Below, one piece after another: positions 12,276 through 21,170 of a stretch of 64,000 nt of DNA (its first letter is position 1; every line of letters starts with the position of its first letter). Below the pieces are notes generated by a model. It had not been told where the DNA came from. It ran no database searches and saw nothing but the letters and a program-made list of their open reading frames with translations. This DNA is from Sulfurivermis sp040755915. GTDB lineage: Bacteria; Pseudomonadota; Gammaproteobacteria; Thiohalomonadales; Thiohalomonadaceae. Position numbers and translations under genes: made by a program. The DNA lies in contig JBFLWM010000019.1 of the NCBI GenBank assembly GCA_040755915.1, positions 1-64,000 on the forward strand, given 5' to 3'.

Positions 12276-13097
12276 ATGCCCAAGCGCCTGCTGTTTGTCC
12301 TGCTGCTGCTCGCCGCCCTGCCCGGGCAGGCCGCCCCGCGCGTGGTGGTCAGCGTGCCGCCGCTGCACTCCCTGGTCACCGCCCTGATGGACGGGGTCGG
12401 CGCCCCGGAGCTGCTGTTGCATGACGAAAGCGAGGCGCACGCCGGCCAGCTGACGCACGCGCAGATGCGCCTGGTGCTGCAGGCCGATCTGCTGCTGTGG
12501 AGCGGTCCGGAATACGAAACGGCCCTGGCGGCCGCCCTGGAACAGACCCCGGTCGCCGCCCGGCAGGCGATGATGATGGCCCACCACCTGCCGCTGCTCG
12601 CCACCCTGCCGGGCAGCCCGCTGGCCGCGCACGGCGCACACCATCACGCCGACGGCATCGCCCGCGACCCCCGCTTCTGGCTCGACCCGCGCCTGGCCGC
12701 CATCGCCGTGCACCACCTCACCCCGCATCTGGTGCGCCTCGACCCCGACAACACCGAACGCTATCTGGACAATGAAATCCGCCTGCTCGCCCGGCTGCGC
12801 CAGACCGAGGAGGAGCTGCGCGGCCGCCTCGCCGCCCTGGCCGGCACACCGGTACACCTCGCTGCCGACGCGGCACCGTATTTCTATCACCGCTTCGGCC
12901 TGGAGGCGGTGCCCGCGCTGCAGCAGGCCGATCTGGCGGGGGCGGCACACGGCTGCATGATCAGCGGCAGCGACGTGCTCGGGCAGCACCTGCGCAGCGG
13001 CAGCGAACTCTACTTCCGCCTGCTCGCCCGGCAGGCGGACGCCCTGCTGAACTGCCAGCCGCGCCACGCTGCCGCCGCCGCGACTGCCACCCTTTGA
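12276..13097 (+). CDS. ZnuA-like metal-binding lipoprotein/periplasmic protein, degenerate and orphan
   Basis: A 273-residue cluster A-1 type binding protein (ZnuA/TroA family) with a clear signal peptide ending QAA. The N-lobe motif SEAHAGQLTHAQM matches the ZnuA segment with the first metal histidine, and QADLLLWSGPEYE follows as in the family. The other usual histidines are lost: DPRFWLDP has Arg in place of His in DPHFWLDP, and the late His before the YFYHRFGL segment is Ala/Asp. The family His-rich loop is reduced to HGAHHHADG. No permease or ATPase gene adjoins it. It may have lost transport function or bind another ligand. GAGGAAA lies 6 nt before the ATG. Confidence 0.8.
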   Translation: MPKRLLFVLLLLAALPGQAAPRVVVSVPPLHSLVTALMDGVGAPELLLHDESEAHAGQLTHAQMRLVLQADLLLWSGPEYETALAAALEQTPVAARQAMMMAHHLPLLATLPGSPLAAHGAHHHADGIARDPRFWLDPRLAAIAVHHLTPHLVRLDPDNTERYLDNEIRLLARLRQTEEELRGRLAALAGTPVHLAADAAPYFYHRFGLEAVPALQQADLAGAAHGCMISGSDVLGQHLRSGSELYFRLLARQADALLNCQPRHAAAAATATL

Positions 13098-13108
13098 TTC
13101 CCTGCTTG

Positions 13109-13134
13109 GCCGCCCTCCGGGGCGGCATTTTTTT
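13109..13134 (+). terminator. Intrinsic terminator after the ZnuA-like gene
   Basis: GCCGCC (109-114) pairs with GGCGGC (121-126), with a C-G pair extending into the loop; ATTTTTTT follows. It lies 11 bp after the stop codon. Confidence 0.9.
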
Positions 13135-13213
13135 CCCTTCCGACACCCCCTCCTTGCGGTCGCCGCCGTTTGCATTAGATTTAACCGTGTAACCACTCGC
13201 GGAGGGCACGACC

Positions 13214-13438
13214 ATGATCAGCGAGACCCTGCTGCACATCGATGAGTCCCTGAACCCCGCCCAGCGCAGCGATCTGCTCGCCTGGCTCGGCAACCGCGCG
13301 GAAGGCATCCAGCCGCGCATGCAATCGGACAAGGAGCACCTGCTGTTCGTCGCCTACAACCCGGAAGAGATGTGCCCCCATGACCTGGTGGCCATCGTCG
13401 GCGAACGCGGACTGCACGCCCAGCTCATCGACCTGTAA
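13214..13438 (+). CDS. Small conserved-looking protein, unknown function
   Basis: A 74-residue acidic protein with a strong ribosome site (CGGAGGGC, then ATG). The order strand-helix-strand-strand-helix-strand suggested by the sequence resembles a small ferredoxin-like (HMA-type) fold, but there is no CxxC metal site. It has a single cysteine near residue 55 in EEMCPHDL. No family is assigned with confidence. It stands as a single gene between two hairpins. Confidence 0.65.
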   Translation: MISETLLHIDESLNPAQRSDLLAWLGNRAEGIQPRMQSDKEHLLFVAYNPEEMCPHDLVAIVGERGLHAQLIDL

Positions 13439-13445
13439 GCCCCTG

Positions 13446-13473
13446 CCCCTGCAGCCTGATCCGGCTGCAGGGG
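13446..13473. terminator. Strong hairpin after the 74-residue gene
   Basis: CCCCTGCAGCC (446-456) pairs perfectly with GGCTGCAGGGG (463-473) around a 6-nt loop. There is no T-run, so termination is likely but not certain. Confidence 0.65.
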
Positions 13474-13530
13474 CCCCACGTCACACCTGCACGCAGCAAA
13501 GGACGGCGCGCCGCCGACGAGGGGGACAGC

Positions 13531-13947
13531 ATGCCCAAGGCCATTTACGTCAACCTCCCGGTGGCCGATCTGCCCCGCGCCATGGCTTTCTTCACGGCCA
13601 TCGGCTTTGGCTTCGACCCGCAGTTCACCGATGCGCAGGCCGCCGCCCTGCGCATCTCCGACACCATCCACGCCATGCTGCACACGGAAGCGAGCTTTCG
13701 CCGCTTCACCCACAAGGAAATCGCCGACGCCCGCCGCAGTACCGAGGTGCTGCTCGCCCTGCAGGTCGAAAGCCGCGCGGCCGTGGACGCGCTGCTCGCC
13801 AGGGCGCTGCATGCCGGCGGCAGGGAACCGCGCGCGGCAGAGGACTACGGCTTCATGTACGGTCGTGCCTTCGAGGACCCGGACGCGCATATCTGGGAGG
13901 TGTTCTGGATGGACCCGGCGCAGATGGCCGACGCTGCCAGTGGATAA
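13531..13947 (+). CDS. VOC (glyoxalase/bleomycin-resistance) family protein
   Basis: A 138-residue protein of the vicinal-oxygen-chelate superfamily. It has two beta-alpha-beta-beta-beta modules: IYVNLPVADLPRAMAFFTAI opens the first, and the second ends with the usual DPDAHIWEVFWMDP, where His/Glu commonly contribute to the metal site. It resembles the PhnB/YaeR-type lactoylglutathione lyase-related group, whose substrates are mostly unknown. A single gene preceded by GAGGGGGACAGC. Confidence 0.85.
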   Translation: MPKAIYVNLPVADLPRAMAFFTAIGFGFDPQFTDAQAAALRISDTIHAMLHTEASFRRFTHKEIADARRSTEVLLALQVESRAAVDALLARALHAGGREPRAAEDYGFMYGRAFEDPDAHIWEVFWMDPAQMADAASG

Positions 13948-14129
13948 CGGGCTGGCGCTCCCGCCACTGCAATTTGCCGTATGCGGCTTGTCCCGCCTTG
14001 CACCAATACATAACCAGCCTGCTTGGTAGATATCCTTCCCAGCCAAAGCCACACTTGCTATAAGGAAGTAACGTATGGGGTAAAAACCCCAAGAAAACAG
14101 GGATATATCGCAGGGGAAGGGGTCTCGGC

Positions 14130-16646
14130 ATGCAATTGCGGGCACACTGGCTGAAGAAAGGGGTGTTGCTGCCGGTAGCAGCGGCGATGGTGGTTTCCAG
14201 CATCGCCCTGCTGGTGCTGCTGCTGGCCCTGCTGTCGCAGAGCGCCAAGGAGGAGTTCGGCCGCGACTTCACGGTGGTACGCGCCCATTGGAAGATGCAG
14301 CTGGAGCATCACGCCTCCCGGCTGCGCAGCCTGGGCGAGGTGATCGCTGCCGACCCGGCCCTGGGTGCGGCATGGCGTGCCGCCGACAACACCCGCCTCA
14401 CCGCCGCCGCCACACCGCTGTTCACCCGCCTGCAACAGGACTACGGCCTCACCAGCCTGACGCTGGTTGCGCCCGACGGCAGGGCAGTGCTCGGCCTGCA
14501 TCACCCCGGCATCGATGGCGAGCGGCTGCGTTCCGACGTGCTTGAGCGCGCCATGGCCAGCGGCACCCCACAGACCGGTCTGGAGCTCGATCGATGGAAC
14601 ACGCTGCGCCTGCTCGGCGCCGTGCCGTGGCAGCAGGACGGCCGGCGCCTGGGCTATCTGCTGCTGGGTTTTTCCCTGGATGAGCTCGCCGGGGAGCTCG
14701 ATCATCTGTTCACCATGCATCACCTCCTCGCCCTGCCGCCGCCACGGCCGGAGGCCACGGCGCTCACCCTGCTCCCGGCCTCGCTGGCGGATCCGCCCGG
14801 CGTGCTGATGCGCCTGCTGCAGCGCGACCGCATCCAGGAAGTGGAGCAGGGGGTGGCGCTGGAGCGGGCCGAGAAATGGTATTTCGCCGGCGCCATCCCG
14901 CTGCTCGACGGCACGGGCAATGCGCTCGGCTGGCTGGTGACGCTGCGCGACGTCAGCGATGTGCGCGCCACCCTGCTGCTGAGTGCCGCCGCCATCGCCC
15001 TGGTCACCTTTGCCATCCTCGTCCTGCTGCTGGCATTCCTGCACCGTGTCACCTGCCAGGCCGAGCGTGTGCTGAGCGAATCGGAGCGTGAATTGCAGCA
15101 GACGCTGGACCAGCTGGAGGCAGCCCACAACGAGTGGGTGGAATCCTTCGATGCCATCGAACAGCCCATCTTCCTGCACGACGAACGCTACCGCGTCATC
15201 CGCGCCAACCGCACCTATGCCGAACGTGCCGGCATGAGTTTTCACGATCTGCTGGGCCGGCCCTACTGGGAGGTGTTTCCACGCAATGGCGGTCCGTTGC
15301 CCGGCTGTGAGCAGGCGATGCACCACGGCAGTGATCGCAACGAGGAAGAAGTGCATCTGGCCGATGGCCGTGTGTACATCTCGCGCTCCTTCCCCATCCG
15401 CGACCACGATGGCGGCTTCCGCTTCTCCATCCACGTCCTGCAGGATGTGACCGAACTGGAACACATCACCAGCGCACTGCAGCACGAAATGCGCGCGCGG
15501 CGCACCATCAGTGCCAGCAACCAGGCCCTGATCCATGCCGCCAGTGAAGAGGGACTGCTGCAGGAGGTTTGCCGCATCGCCGTGGAGGAGGGCGGCTACC
15601 GCCTGGCCTGGGCCGCCTACAAGGAAGACGACGCGGCACACACCCTGCGTCCGGTCGGTGCGGCCGGCGTCAGCATCGAAACGCTGGCGCAGTGGCCGCA
15701 GCAGTGGAGCGAACAGGCCGCCGGACGACTGCTCAGCGCCCATGCTGTCTGCAGCGGCAACGTGCAGGTGGCGCAGGACCTGCAGCATGACGAACGCTAT
15801 CCGCACAGCGCACGGCTGGCGCGGGAACACGACTATGCCTCCGCCGCCGCCTTTCCCCTGCGCACCGGCAACGAAATACTCGGCGTATTGTTCATCGCCG
15901 CCGCGACGCCCCATGCCTTTACCACACAGGAACTCGACGTGCTGCATGAGCTCGCCGGTGATCTCGCCTATGGCATCAATGCGCTGCGCGGCCGCGAGGC
16001 GCACCGGCGCATCGAGCAGCAACACATCGCCACACTGGAACAGCTGAAGAGCCTGCTCGGCAACACGGTCCTCGCACTGGCCGCCGCGGTGGAGGCGCGC
16101 GATCCCTATACCGCCGGCCACCAGCAGAAGGTGCGTGATCTCGCCATGGAGCTGGCACGCGAGATGGGCTGGGAGGAAGAGCGTATCGAGGCCCTCGGCA
16201 TCGCCGCACTGGTGCACGATGTCGGCAACATCTACGTGCCGGCGGAGATCCTGAGCAAGCCGGGCCGCCTGTCCGCCGTGGAATTCGAACTGGTGAAGAA
16301 CCACCCGCACATCGGCTACAAGATCCTCAGCACCATCGACTTCCCCTGGCCCATCGCCGAGATGGTATTGCAGCACCACGAGATGCTCGACGGCTCCGGC
16401 TACCCCTCAGGACTCAAGGACGGCGCCATCCTGCCGGAGGCGCAGGTCATCGGCATCGCCGGCATGATCGAGGCCATGTCCGCGCATCGTCCCTACCGGC
16501 CCGCCCTCGGTGTGGCGGCGGCGCTGGAGGAACTGGTGCGGCATCGCGGCGTGAAATTCGACGCCCAACTGGTCGACGCCTGCCTGCGCCTGTTCCAGGC
16601 CAGGGGCTATCGCCTGGAACGCGGCAGCGACCACGCGCCCCGATGA
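14130..16646 (+). CDS. Membrane sensor c-di-GMP phosphodiesterase (PAS-GAF-HD-GYP)
   Basis: An 838-residue receptor. A membrane segment (about 13-37) is followed by a roughly 240-residue periplasmic domain of the Cache type, a second segment (about 283-307), a PAS domain (about 330-445), a GAF domain (about 460-610) and a C-terminal HD-GYP domain. The HD-GYP motifs are intact: LVHDVGN near 696 and HHEMLDGSGYPSGL near 750-763. HD-GYP enzymes hydrolyse c-di-GMP, so this protein should lower c-di-GMP in response to an external signal. The window also has a c-di-GMP riboswitch at 43404-43495, a possible target of the same pool. GGGGAAGGGG precedes the ATG. Confidence 0.93.
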   Translation: MQLRAHWLKKGVLLPVAAAMVVSSIALLVLLLALLSQSAKEEFGRDFTVVRAHWKMQLEHHASRLRSLGEVIAADPALGAAWRAADNTRLTAAATPLFTRLQQDYGLTSLTLVAPDGRAVLGLHHPGIDGERLRSDVLERAMASGTPQTGLELDRWNTLRLLGAVPWQQDGRRLGYLLLGFSLDELAGELDHLFTMHHLLALPPPRPEATALTLLPASLADPPGVLMRLLQRDRIQEVEQGVALERAEKWYFAGAIPLLDGTGNALGWLVTLRDVSDVRATLLLSAAAIALVTFAILVLLLAFLHRVTCQAERVLSESERELQQTLDQLEAAHNEWVESFDAIEQPIFLHDERYRVIRANRTYAERAGMSFHDLLGRPYWEVFPRNGGPLPGCEQAMHHGSDRNEEEVHLADGRVYISRSFPIRDHDGGFRFSIHVLQDVTELEHITSALQHEMRARRTISASNQALIHAASEEGLLQEVCRIAVEEGGYRLAWAAYKEDDAAHTLRPVGAAGVSIETLAQWPQQWSEQAAGRLLSAHAVCSGNVQVAQDLQHDERYPHSARLAREHDYASAAAFPLRTGNEILGVLFIAAATPHAFTTQELDVLHELAGDLAYGINALRGREAHRRIEQQHIATLEQLKSLLGNTVLALAAAVEARDPYTAGHQQKVRDLAMELAREMGWEEERIEALGIAALVHDVGNIYVPAEILSKPGRLSAVEFELVKNHPHIGYKILSTIDFPWPIAEMVLQHHEMLDGSGYPSGLKDGAILPEAQVIGIAGMIEAMSAHRPYRPALGVAAALEELVRHRGVKFDAQLVDACLRLFQARGYRLERGSDHAPR

Positions 16647-16652
16647 GACGGC

Positions 16653-16976
16653 TCACTCGCGGGCGATGAACTTCAGCCCGGCGATGGAACCGATGAGGGT
16701 GCAGAGAAAGAAGGCCCGCCAGAAGGTGAGCGGGTCCTTGAAGAACAGGATGCCGATGATGGCGGTACCGAAGGCGCCGATGCCGGTCCACACCGCATAG
16801 GCGGTACCCAGCGACACCGTCTGCATCGCCTTCGACAGCAGCCAGAAGCTGATGCCGCCGAAGAGCAGGGTCAGCAGCGTCGGGCCGACGCGGCTGAACT
16901 GCTCCGACAGCTTCAGGCTGGTGGTGAAACCCAGTTCGAAGATCCCTGCCAGCAGCAGGTAGTGCCAGCCGTTCAC
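16653..16976 (-). CDS. Small multidrug resistance family exporter, Gdx (SugE)-like
   Basis: A 107-residue four-helix membrane protein of the SMR family with the essential membrane glutamate E14. The sequence AVWTGIGAFGTAIIGILFF matches the guanidinium exporter (Gdx/SugE) subgroup better than the EmrE drug pump, which has WSGVG at this point. It starts inside the stop region of nfeD (4-nt overlap), so it is translated with the NfeD and SPFH genes. No guanidine riboswitch was seen. Confidence 0.88.
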   Translation of the reverse strand: MNGWHYLLLAGIFELGFTTSLKLSEQFSRVGPTLLTLLFGGISFWLLSKAMQTVSLGTAYAVWTGIGAFGTAIIGILFFKDPLTFWRAFFLCTLIGSIAGLKFIARE

Positions 16977-17422
16977 TGAATCACTTCCACCTGCAGGACG
17001 GTGCCGTCCACCCCGGTAACCTTGACCCGGCTGCCGGCGGCGCAGTCGCTGCCGCTGATCTTCCAGGTGGAGTCATCGACGCGGATCTTGCCCAGGCCGT
17101 TGACGATGGGCTCATCGAGGCTGAAGGTGCGGCCGACGTACTGCGCACCGCGGCGGTTGAGGGTGGGACGATCGGTGTGGATGGGGCGCCTCTTCAGATA
17201 GCTGCGCCCCAGCACCGTGGCCACCACCGCCAGCACGGCAAAGCCGAGCACCTGATACTCCCAGCCCATGCCCGGCACGATGAGCACCACACCGCCGATC
17301 ACCGCGGCGGAGATGCCCATGAACAGGAAGAAGGTGCCGGGGGTGAACACCTCCAGCACCACGAACAGCACGGCGAGGATCCACCAGTGCCAGTGATTCC
17401 ACTGCCCGATCAGGTCCGCCAT
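16973..17422 (-). CDS. NfeD-family membrane protein
   Basis: A 149-residue short NfeD (YbbK-type) protein. Three to four transmembrane segments fill residues 12-75, and the C-terminal 60 residues form the OB-fold typical of the family (GKIRVDDSTWKISGSD, then VKVTGVDGTVLQVEVI). NfeD proteins act with SPFH/stomatin partners in membrane-domain organisation and quality control; here the SPFH gene is 4 bp upstream in the same operon. Confidence 0.93.
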   Translation of the reverse strand: MADLIGQWNHWHWWILAVLFVVLEVFTPGTFFLFMGISAAVIGGVVLIVPGMGWEYQVLGFAVLAVVATVLGRSYLKRRPIHTDRPTLNRRGAQYVGRTFSLDEPIVNGLGKIRVDDSTWKISGSDCAAGSRVKVTGVDGTVLQVEVIQ

Positions 17423-17426
17423 GGCC

Positions 17427-18356
17427 TCAGCCCTGTTTGGTCTGCTGCGCCAGCGAATTCTTCGCCAGCTCGGCGATGCCGCCGATGGCGCCGATCACCC
17501 CGGAGGCCTCCAGCGGCATGAACACCACCTTCTGGTTGTTGGCGCTGGCAATCTTCTGCAATGCATCCACGTACTTGGTGGCGACGAAGTAATTGATGGC
17601 ATTGATGTCGCCCTGGGCGATGGCCTGCGACACCATGTGCGTCGCCTTGGCCTCGGCCTCGGCCAGGCGCTCGCGCGCCTCCGCCTCGCGCCAGGCCGCC
17701 TCGCGCTTGCCCTCCGCCTCCAGGATTGCCGCCTGTTTCTCGCCCTCGGCGCGCAGGATCGAGGCGGCGCGTTCGCCCTCGGCCTCCAGGATCGAGGCGC
17801 GCTTCTCGCGCTCCGCCTTCATCTGCCGCGCCATGGCGTCCACCAGGTCGCGCGGCGGCGAAATGTCCTTGATCTCGATGCGCGTCACCTTCACGCCCCA
17901 GGGCGTGGTGGCGTCATCCACCACGGTGAGCAGCTGGGCATTGATCTTGTCGCGTTGCGACAGCAGCTCGTCCAGGTCCATGGAGCCCATCACGGTGCGG
18001 ATGTTGGTCATGGTGAGGTTGAGGATGGCGAGCTGCAACTGGTTCACCTCGTAGGCAGCCTTGGCGGCGTCCAGCACCTGGAAGAACACCACGCCATCGA
18101 CACGTACCATGGCGTTGTCCTTGGTGATGACCTCCTGCGACGGCACGTCGAGCACCGTCTCCATCATGTTCATCTTCGCGCCGAGGCGATCGACCACCGG
18201 CACGATGAAGTGCAGGCCCGGCTCCAGGGTGCGGGTGTAGCGGCCGAAGCGCTCCACCGTGTATTCCATGCCCTGCGGCACCGACTTGACGCCGAGGAAC
18301 ACCAGCACCACGGCCAGCGCGAGGAGGAACAGCACGAATGTGGCGAAACCTTCCAT
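17427..18356 (-). CDS. qmcA: SPFH/stomatin-family membrane protein QmcA
   Basis: A 309-residue membrane-anchored SPFH protein. An N-terminal membrane segment (about 5-23) precedes the SPFH domain (about 25-190, with VPQGMEYTVERFGRYTRTLE), a long charged coiled coil rich in Ala/Glu/Lys (about 190-265), and a C-terminal oligomerisation region. QmcA-like proteins form large cages at the inner membrane and affect protease quality control. It leads a three-gene minus-strand operon with NfeD and an SMR exporter. Confidence 0.94.
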   Translation of the reverse strand: MEGFATFVLFLLALAVVLVFLGVKSVPQGMEYTVERFGRYTRTLEPGLHFIVPVVDRLGAKMNMMETVLDVPSQEVITKDNAMVRVDGVVFFQVLDAAKAAYEVNQLQLAILNLTMTNIRTVMGSMDLDELLSQRDKINAQLLTVVDDATTPWGVKVTRIEIKDISPPRDLVDAMARQMKAEREKRASILEAEGERAASILRAEGEKQAAILEAEGKREAAWREAEARERLAEAEAKATHMVSQAIAQGDINAINYFVATKYVDALQKIASANNQKVVFMPLEASGVIGAIGGIAELAKNSLAQQTKQG

Positions 18357-18471
18357 GGGAACTCCTTATGTTGTCGTAGCGGATGGGCCGGGCTAGCGTA
18401 GCACCGTGGCGACGGGAGGAATAGCGGGCCGCTTCTGCTACCATATCCGCCCCCGACAGCGAGCACAGCAC

Positions 18472-19431
18472 ATGGCCTTTTTCGACGTATTCAACGGCGA
18501 TGCCGACGGCATCCTGGCACTGCACCAGCTGCGCCTGGCCGAACCGCGCGAGTCCACCCTGGTGACCGGCGTCAAGCGTGACATCGCGCTGCTGAAGCGC
18601 GTCCAGGCCGGGGCCGGCGACCACGTCACCGTGCTGGACATCGCGCTGGAGAAGAATGTCGATGATCTCAGGCGCCTGCTCGCCGCCGGCGCCAGCGTGC
18701 GCTACTTCGATCACCATTTCCCCGGCGACATCCCTGAGCACGCCAACCTGCACACCACCATCAACACCTCCGCCGACGTCTGCACCAGCATCCTGGTCGA
18801 CGGCTACCTGAAGGGCCGCTACCGTACCTGGGCCATCGCCGCCGCCTTCGGCGACAACATCCTCGACACGGCGCAGCGCATGGCGACTGCCCTCGGCCTG
18901 TCCGCACCGCAGATCGAGGTGCTGCGCGACATCGGCACCTGCATCAACTACAACGGCTACGGCAACGCGCTGGCCGATCTGTTCATCGCCCCCGATGCGC
19001 TGTTCCGCACACTGCACCCCCACGCCGACCCGTTTGCCTTCGCCGCCGAGGAGCCGCTGTTCCGCCAGCTGTCCGAGGGTTACCGCCACGACATGGCGCA
19101 GGCCGCAGCCATTGCACCCAGCGCAGCAAACGAACATACCGCGCTGTATGTCTTCCCGGACACCGACTGGAGCCGGCGCGTCAGCGGCGTCTACGGCAAT
19201 GCCCTGGCCGAGCAGCATCCGGCGCGCGCCCATGCCCTGCTGACCCTGCTGCCCGACGGCGGCTACCGCGTCAGCGTGCGCGCGCCGCTCACCGTGAAGA
19301 GCGGCGCCGATGAGCTGTGCCTCCGCTTTCCCGGCGGCGGCGGCCGCAAGTCGGCGGCGGGCATCAACCACCTGCCGGCAGCCGAACTCGACACCTTCAT
19401 CGCCGCCTTCCAGGCCCAATACCAGCGCTGA
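18472..19431 (+). CDS. DHH-family phosphoesterase
   Basis: A 319-residue protein with the DHH signature: NGDADGILALHQ near the N-terminus, FDHHFPGD (D80 H81 H82), and the C-terminal DHHA1 motif GGGGRKSAAG. Such proteins use Mn ions to cleave phosphodiesters in oligonucleotides, cyclic dinucleotides or single-stranded DNA (NrnA, GdpP, RecJ). The substrate here cannot be told from sequence. The ATG at 18472 is chosen because residues match the family from MAFFDVFNGDADG; the longer frame adds no family sequence. The TtcA-like gene follows after 17 bp, so they probably share a transcript. Confidence 0.88.
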   Translation: MAFFDVFNGDADGILALHQLRLAEPRESTLVTGVKRDIALLKRVQAGAGDHVTVLDIALEKNVDDLRRLLAAGASVRYFDHHFPGDIPEHANLHTTINTSADVCTSILVDGYLKGRYRTWAIAAAFGDNILDTAQRMATALGLSAPQIEVLRDIGTCINYNGYGNALADLFIAPDALFRTLHPHADPFAFAAEEPLFRQLSEGYRHDMAQAAAIAPSAANEHTALYVFPDTDWSRRVSGVYGNALAEQHPARAHALLTLLPDGGYRVSVRAPLTVKSGADELCLRFPGGGGRKSAAGINHLPAAELDTFIAAFQAQYQR

Positions 19432-19448
19432 GATTTTTATCCGCCGCC

Positions 19449-20228
19449 ATGAGCAACATCGTCCGCCCGCCGAAATCCCTGCTGCGCCTGGTCGGCCAGG
19501 CCATCGCCCACTACGGCATGATCAAGGAGGGCGACCGCGTCCTGCTCGGCCTGTCCGGCGGCAAGGACTCGCTGTCGCTGCTGCATGTGCTGCGCCACCT
19601 GCAGCGCGCCGCCCCGGTGCACTTCGAGGTCGGCGCCATCACCGTCGACCCGCAGATCCCGGCCTTCGATCCGTCACCGCTCAAGGCCTATCTCGCCAGC
19701 CTCGGCGTGCCCTATTTTTTTCAGGAACAGCCGATCATGGACGACGCGACCAAACACGCGACGGAGCCCGGCTTCTCCTTCTGCGCCTTCTGCGCGCGCA
19801 TGAAGCGCGGCATCATCTACAGCACGGCGCGGCGCGAGGGCTACAACGTCATCGCCCTGGGCCAGCATCTCGATGACCTGGCGCAGAGCTTCCTGATGTC
19901 GGCCATGCACCGCGGCCAGCTGCGCACCATGAAGGCCCACTACACCATCGATGCCGGCGACCTGCGCGTGATCCGTCCGCTGGTCTACGTGCGCGAACGG
20001 CAGACCGCCGCCTTCGCCGAGGCGGCGGAACTGCCCATCATCCCGGAGAATTGCCCGGCCTGTTTTGACATGCCCACCGAACGGGAGCACATGAAGCAAT
20101 TGCTGCTCGACGAAGAGGCGCGCTTCAAGCACCTGTTCCGCAATCTGCTGCACACCATGCGCCCGCTGATGGGCGAGCGCGTCGACGGCCGCGACGACAT
20201 CGACGACGGCGACAGCGACGGCATGTAG
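19449..20228 (+). CDS. TtcA-family PP-loop ATPase, probable tRNA thiolation enzyme
   Basis: A 259-residue N-type PP-loop protein. The ATP loop SGGKDS is at 36-41 and the Fe-S cysteines CAFC (C112, C115) precede RMKRGIIY, as in TtcA. A third candidate ligand is in ENCPACF near residue 200. TtcA makes 2-thiocytidine at tRNA position 32 with a [4Fe-4S] cluster. This protein is shorter than E. coli TtcA (311) and its C-terminal part differs (FDMPTEREHMKQLL), so it may be a paralogue with another tRNA or nucleotide substrate. It follows the DHH phosphoesterase gene closely. Confidence 0.8.
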   Translation: MSNIVRPPKSLLRLVGQAIAHYGMIKEGDRVLLGLSGGKDSLSLLHVLRHLQRAAPVHFEVGAITVDPQIPAFDPSPLKAYLASLGVPYFFQEQPIMDDATKHATEPGFSFCAFCARMKRGIIYSTARREGYNVIALGQHLDDLAQSFLMSAMHRGQLRTMKAHYTIDAGDLRVIRPLVYVRERQTAAFAEAAELPIIPENCPACFDMPTEREHMKQLLLDEEARFKHLFRNLLHTMRPLMGERVDGRDDIDDGDSDGM

Positions 20229-20234
20229 CGCCGG

Positions 20235-21170
20235 CTAATAGGGTCGCTTGCCGTCGGGCCGCGTCTGGAAGATGCGCTGGCCCCACATGTACTGCTCCGG
20301 CGCCAGCATCACCAGCTCCTCGAAGGCGGCGTTGAGCCGCTCGGCATCGGCGGCAGGGTCGCCGCTCGGCACATTCTCCAGCGGCGGCAGGATCTGCACC
20401 ACATAGCGTTTGTCGCTGGCGCGATACCAGGTGGTACAGGGAATCAGCCGCGCCTGGCACAGGCGCGCCAGCCGGAACGGCGCCGTGAGCGTGGACTTGG
20501 GCACGCCGAAGAAGGGGGCAAACACCGCCTCACCGCCGTGACCGTCCTCATCCACCGGATAGAAGAACACCCGCCCCGCCTTCACCTCGCGGATCACCGG
20601 ACGCATGCCCTCCTCACGGGTATACAGCAGGCAGCCGAAACGCGTGCGGCGATGGGACATCAGCCACTCGATGAGGGGGTTGCGCATGCGGTTGGCGTAG
20701 GTGACCAGCGGCCAGCGCCCGGACAGGGCGATGCCGCCGAAGTCCATGCCGTGGGAGTGCACCGTCACCAGGATCGCGCGCCCGCCGTTATTGAGCACGC
20801 CGGCGAGATGCTGCTCGCCCTCGATGACGATGCGCGAGAAGAAGCGCTGCCGGCTGGCCCACCAGAACAGGCCGAAATCCGCCAGTGCGGCGCCCTGGGA
20901 ACGGAAGCTGTCACGCAGCACGGCCTCGCGCCGGGCCTCATCCCAGTGGTTGAAGCACCAGGCCAGATTGAGTCGTGCAATACCGCTGCGCTTGGCATTG
21001 CGGCGGTAGGCCTGCATGCCCAGCCAGGTGCCGAGGCCGCGCCGCAATACGGTCGGCAGCAGACCGAACAGCGCATGCAGGCCGAGGCCCAGCCAGATCC
21101 CCCAGTAGCGCGGCGCCAGGAAACGGCGCGGGAAGTCGGGTGGGTAGGGGCGGTTTCCGTCTGGGGTCAT
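20235..21170 (-). CDS. LpxL/LpxM-type lipid A acyltransferase
   Basis: A 311-residue inner-membrane acyltransferase of the HtrB/LpxL family. It has an N-terminal membrane anchor (about 22-40) and the catalytic H-x4-D as HSHGMD (H138, D143). These enzymes add a secondary acyl chain to Kdo-lipid A using acyl-ACP. The length fits E. coli LpxL (306). It abuts the fructosamine kinase gene with no gap on the same strand, so the pair is likely cotranscribed. Whether lauroyl, myristoyl or another chain is used cannot be read. Confidence 0.92.
   Translation of the reverse strand: MTPDGNRPYPPDFPRRFLAPRYWGIWLGLGLHALFGLLPTVLRRGLGTWLGMQAYRRNAKRSGIARLNLAWCFNHWDEARREAVLRDSFRSQGAALADFGLFWWASRQRFFSRIVIEGEQHLAGVLNNGGRAILVTVHSHGMDFGGIALSGRWPLVTYANRMRNPLIEWLMSHRRTRFGCLLYTREEGMRPVIREVKAGRVFFYPVDEDGHGGEAVFAPFFGVPKSTLTAPFRLARLCQARLIPCTTWYRASDKRYVVQILPPLENVPSGDPAADAERLNAAFEELVMLAPEQYMWGQRIFQTRPDGKRPY

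Noticed and set aside
13948..14129. c-di-GMP riboswitch before the HD-GYP gene
   Set aside because: There is a TGGGGTAAAAACCCCA palindrome, but the GEMM blocks (GGCANACC, GCAAA, GGTCTAA) are absent.
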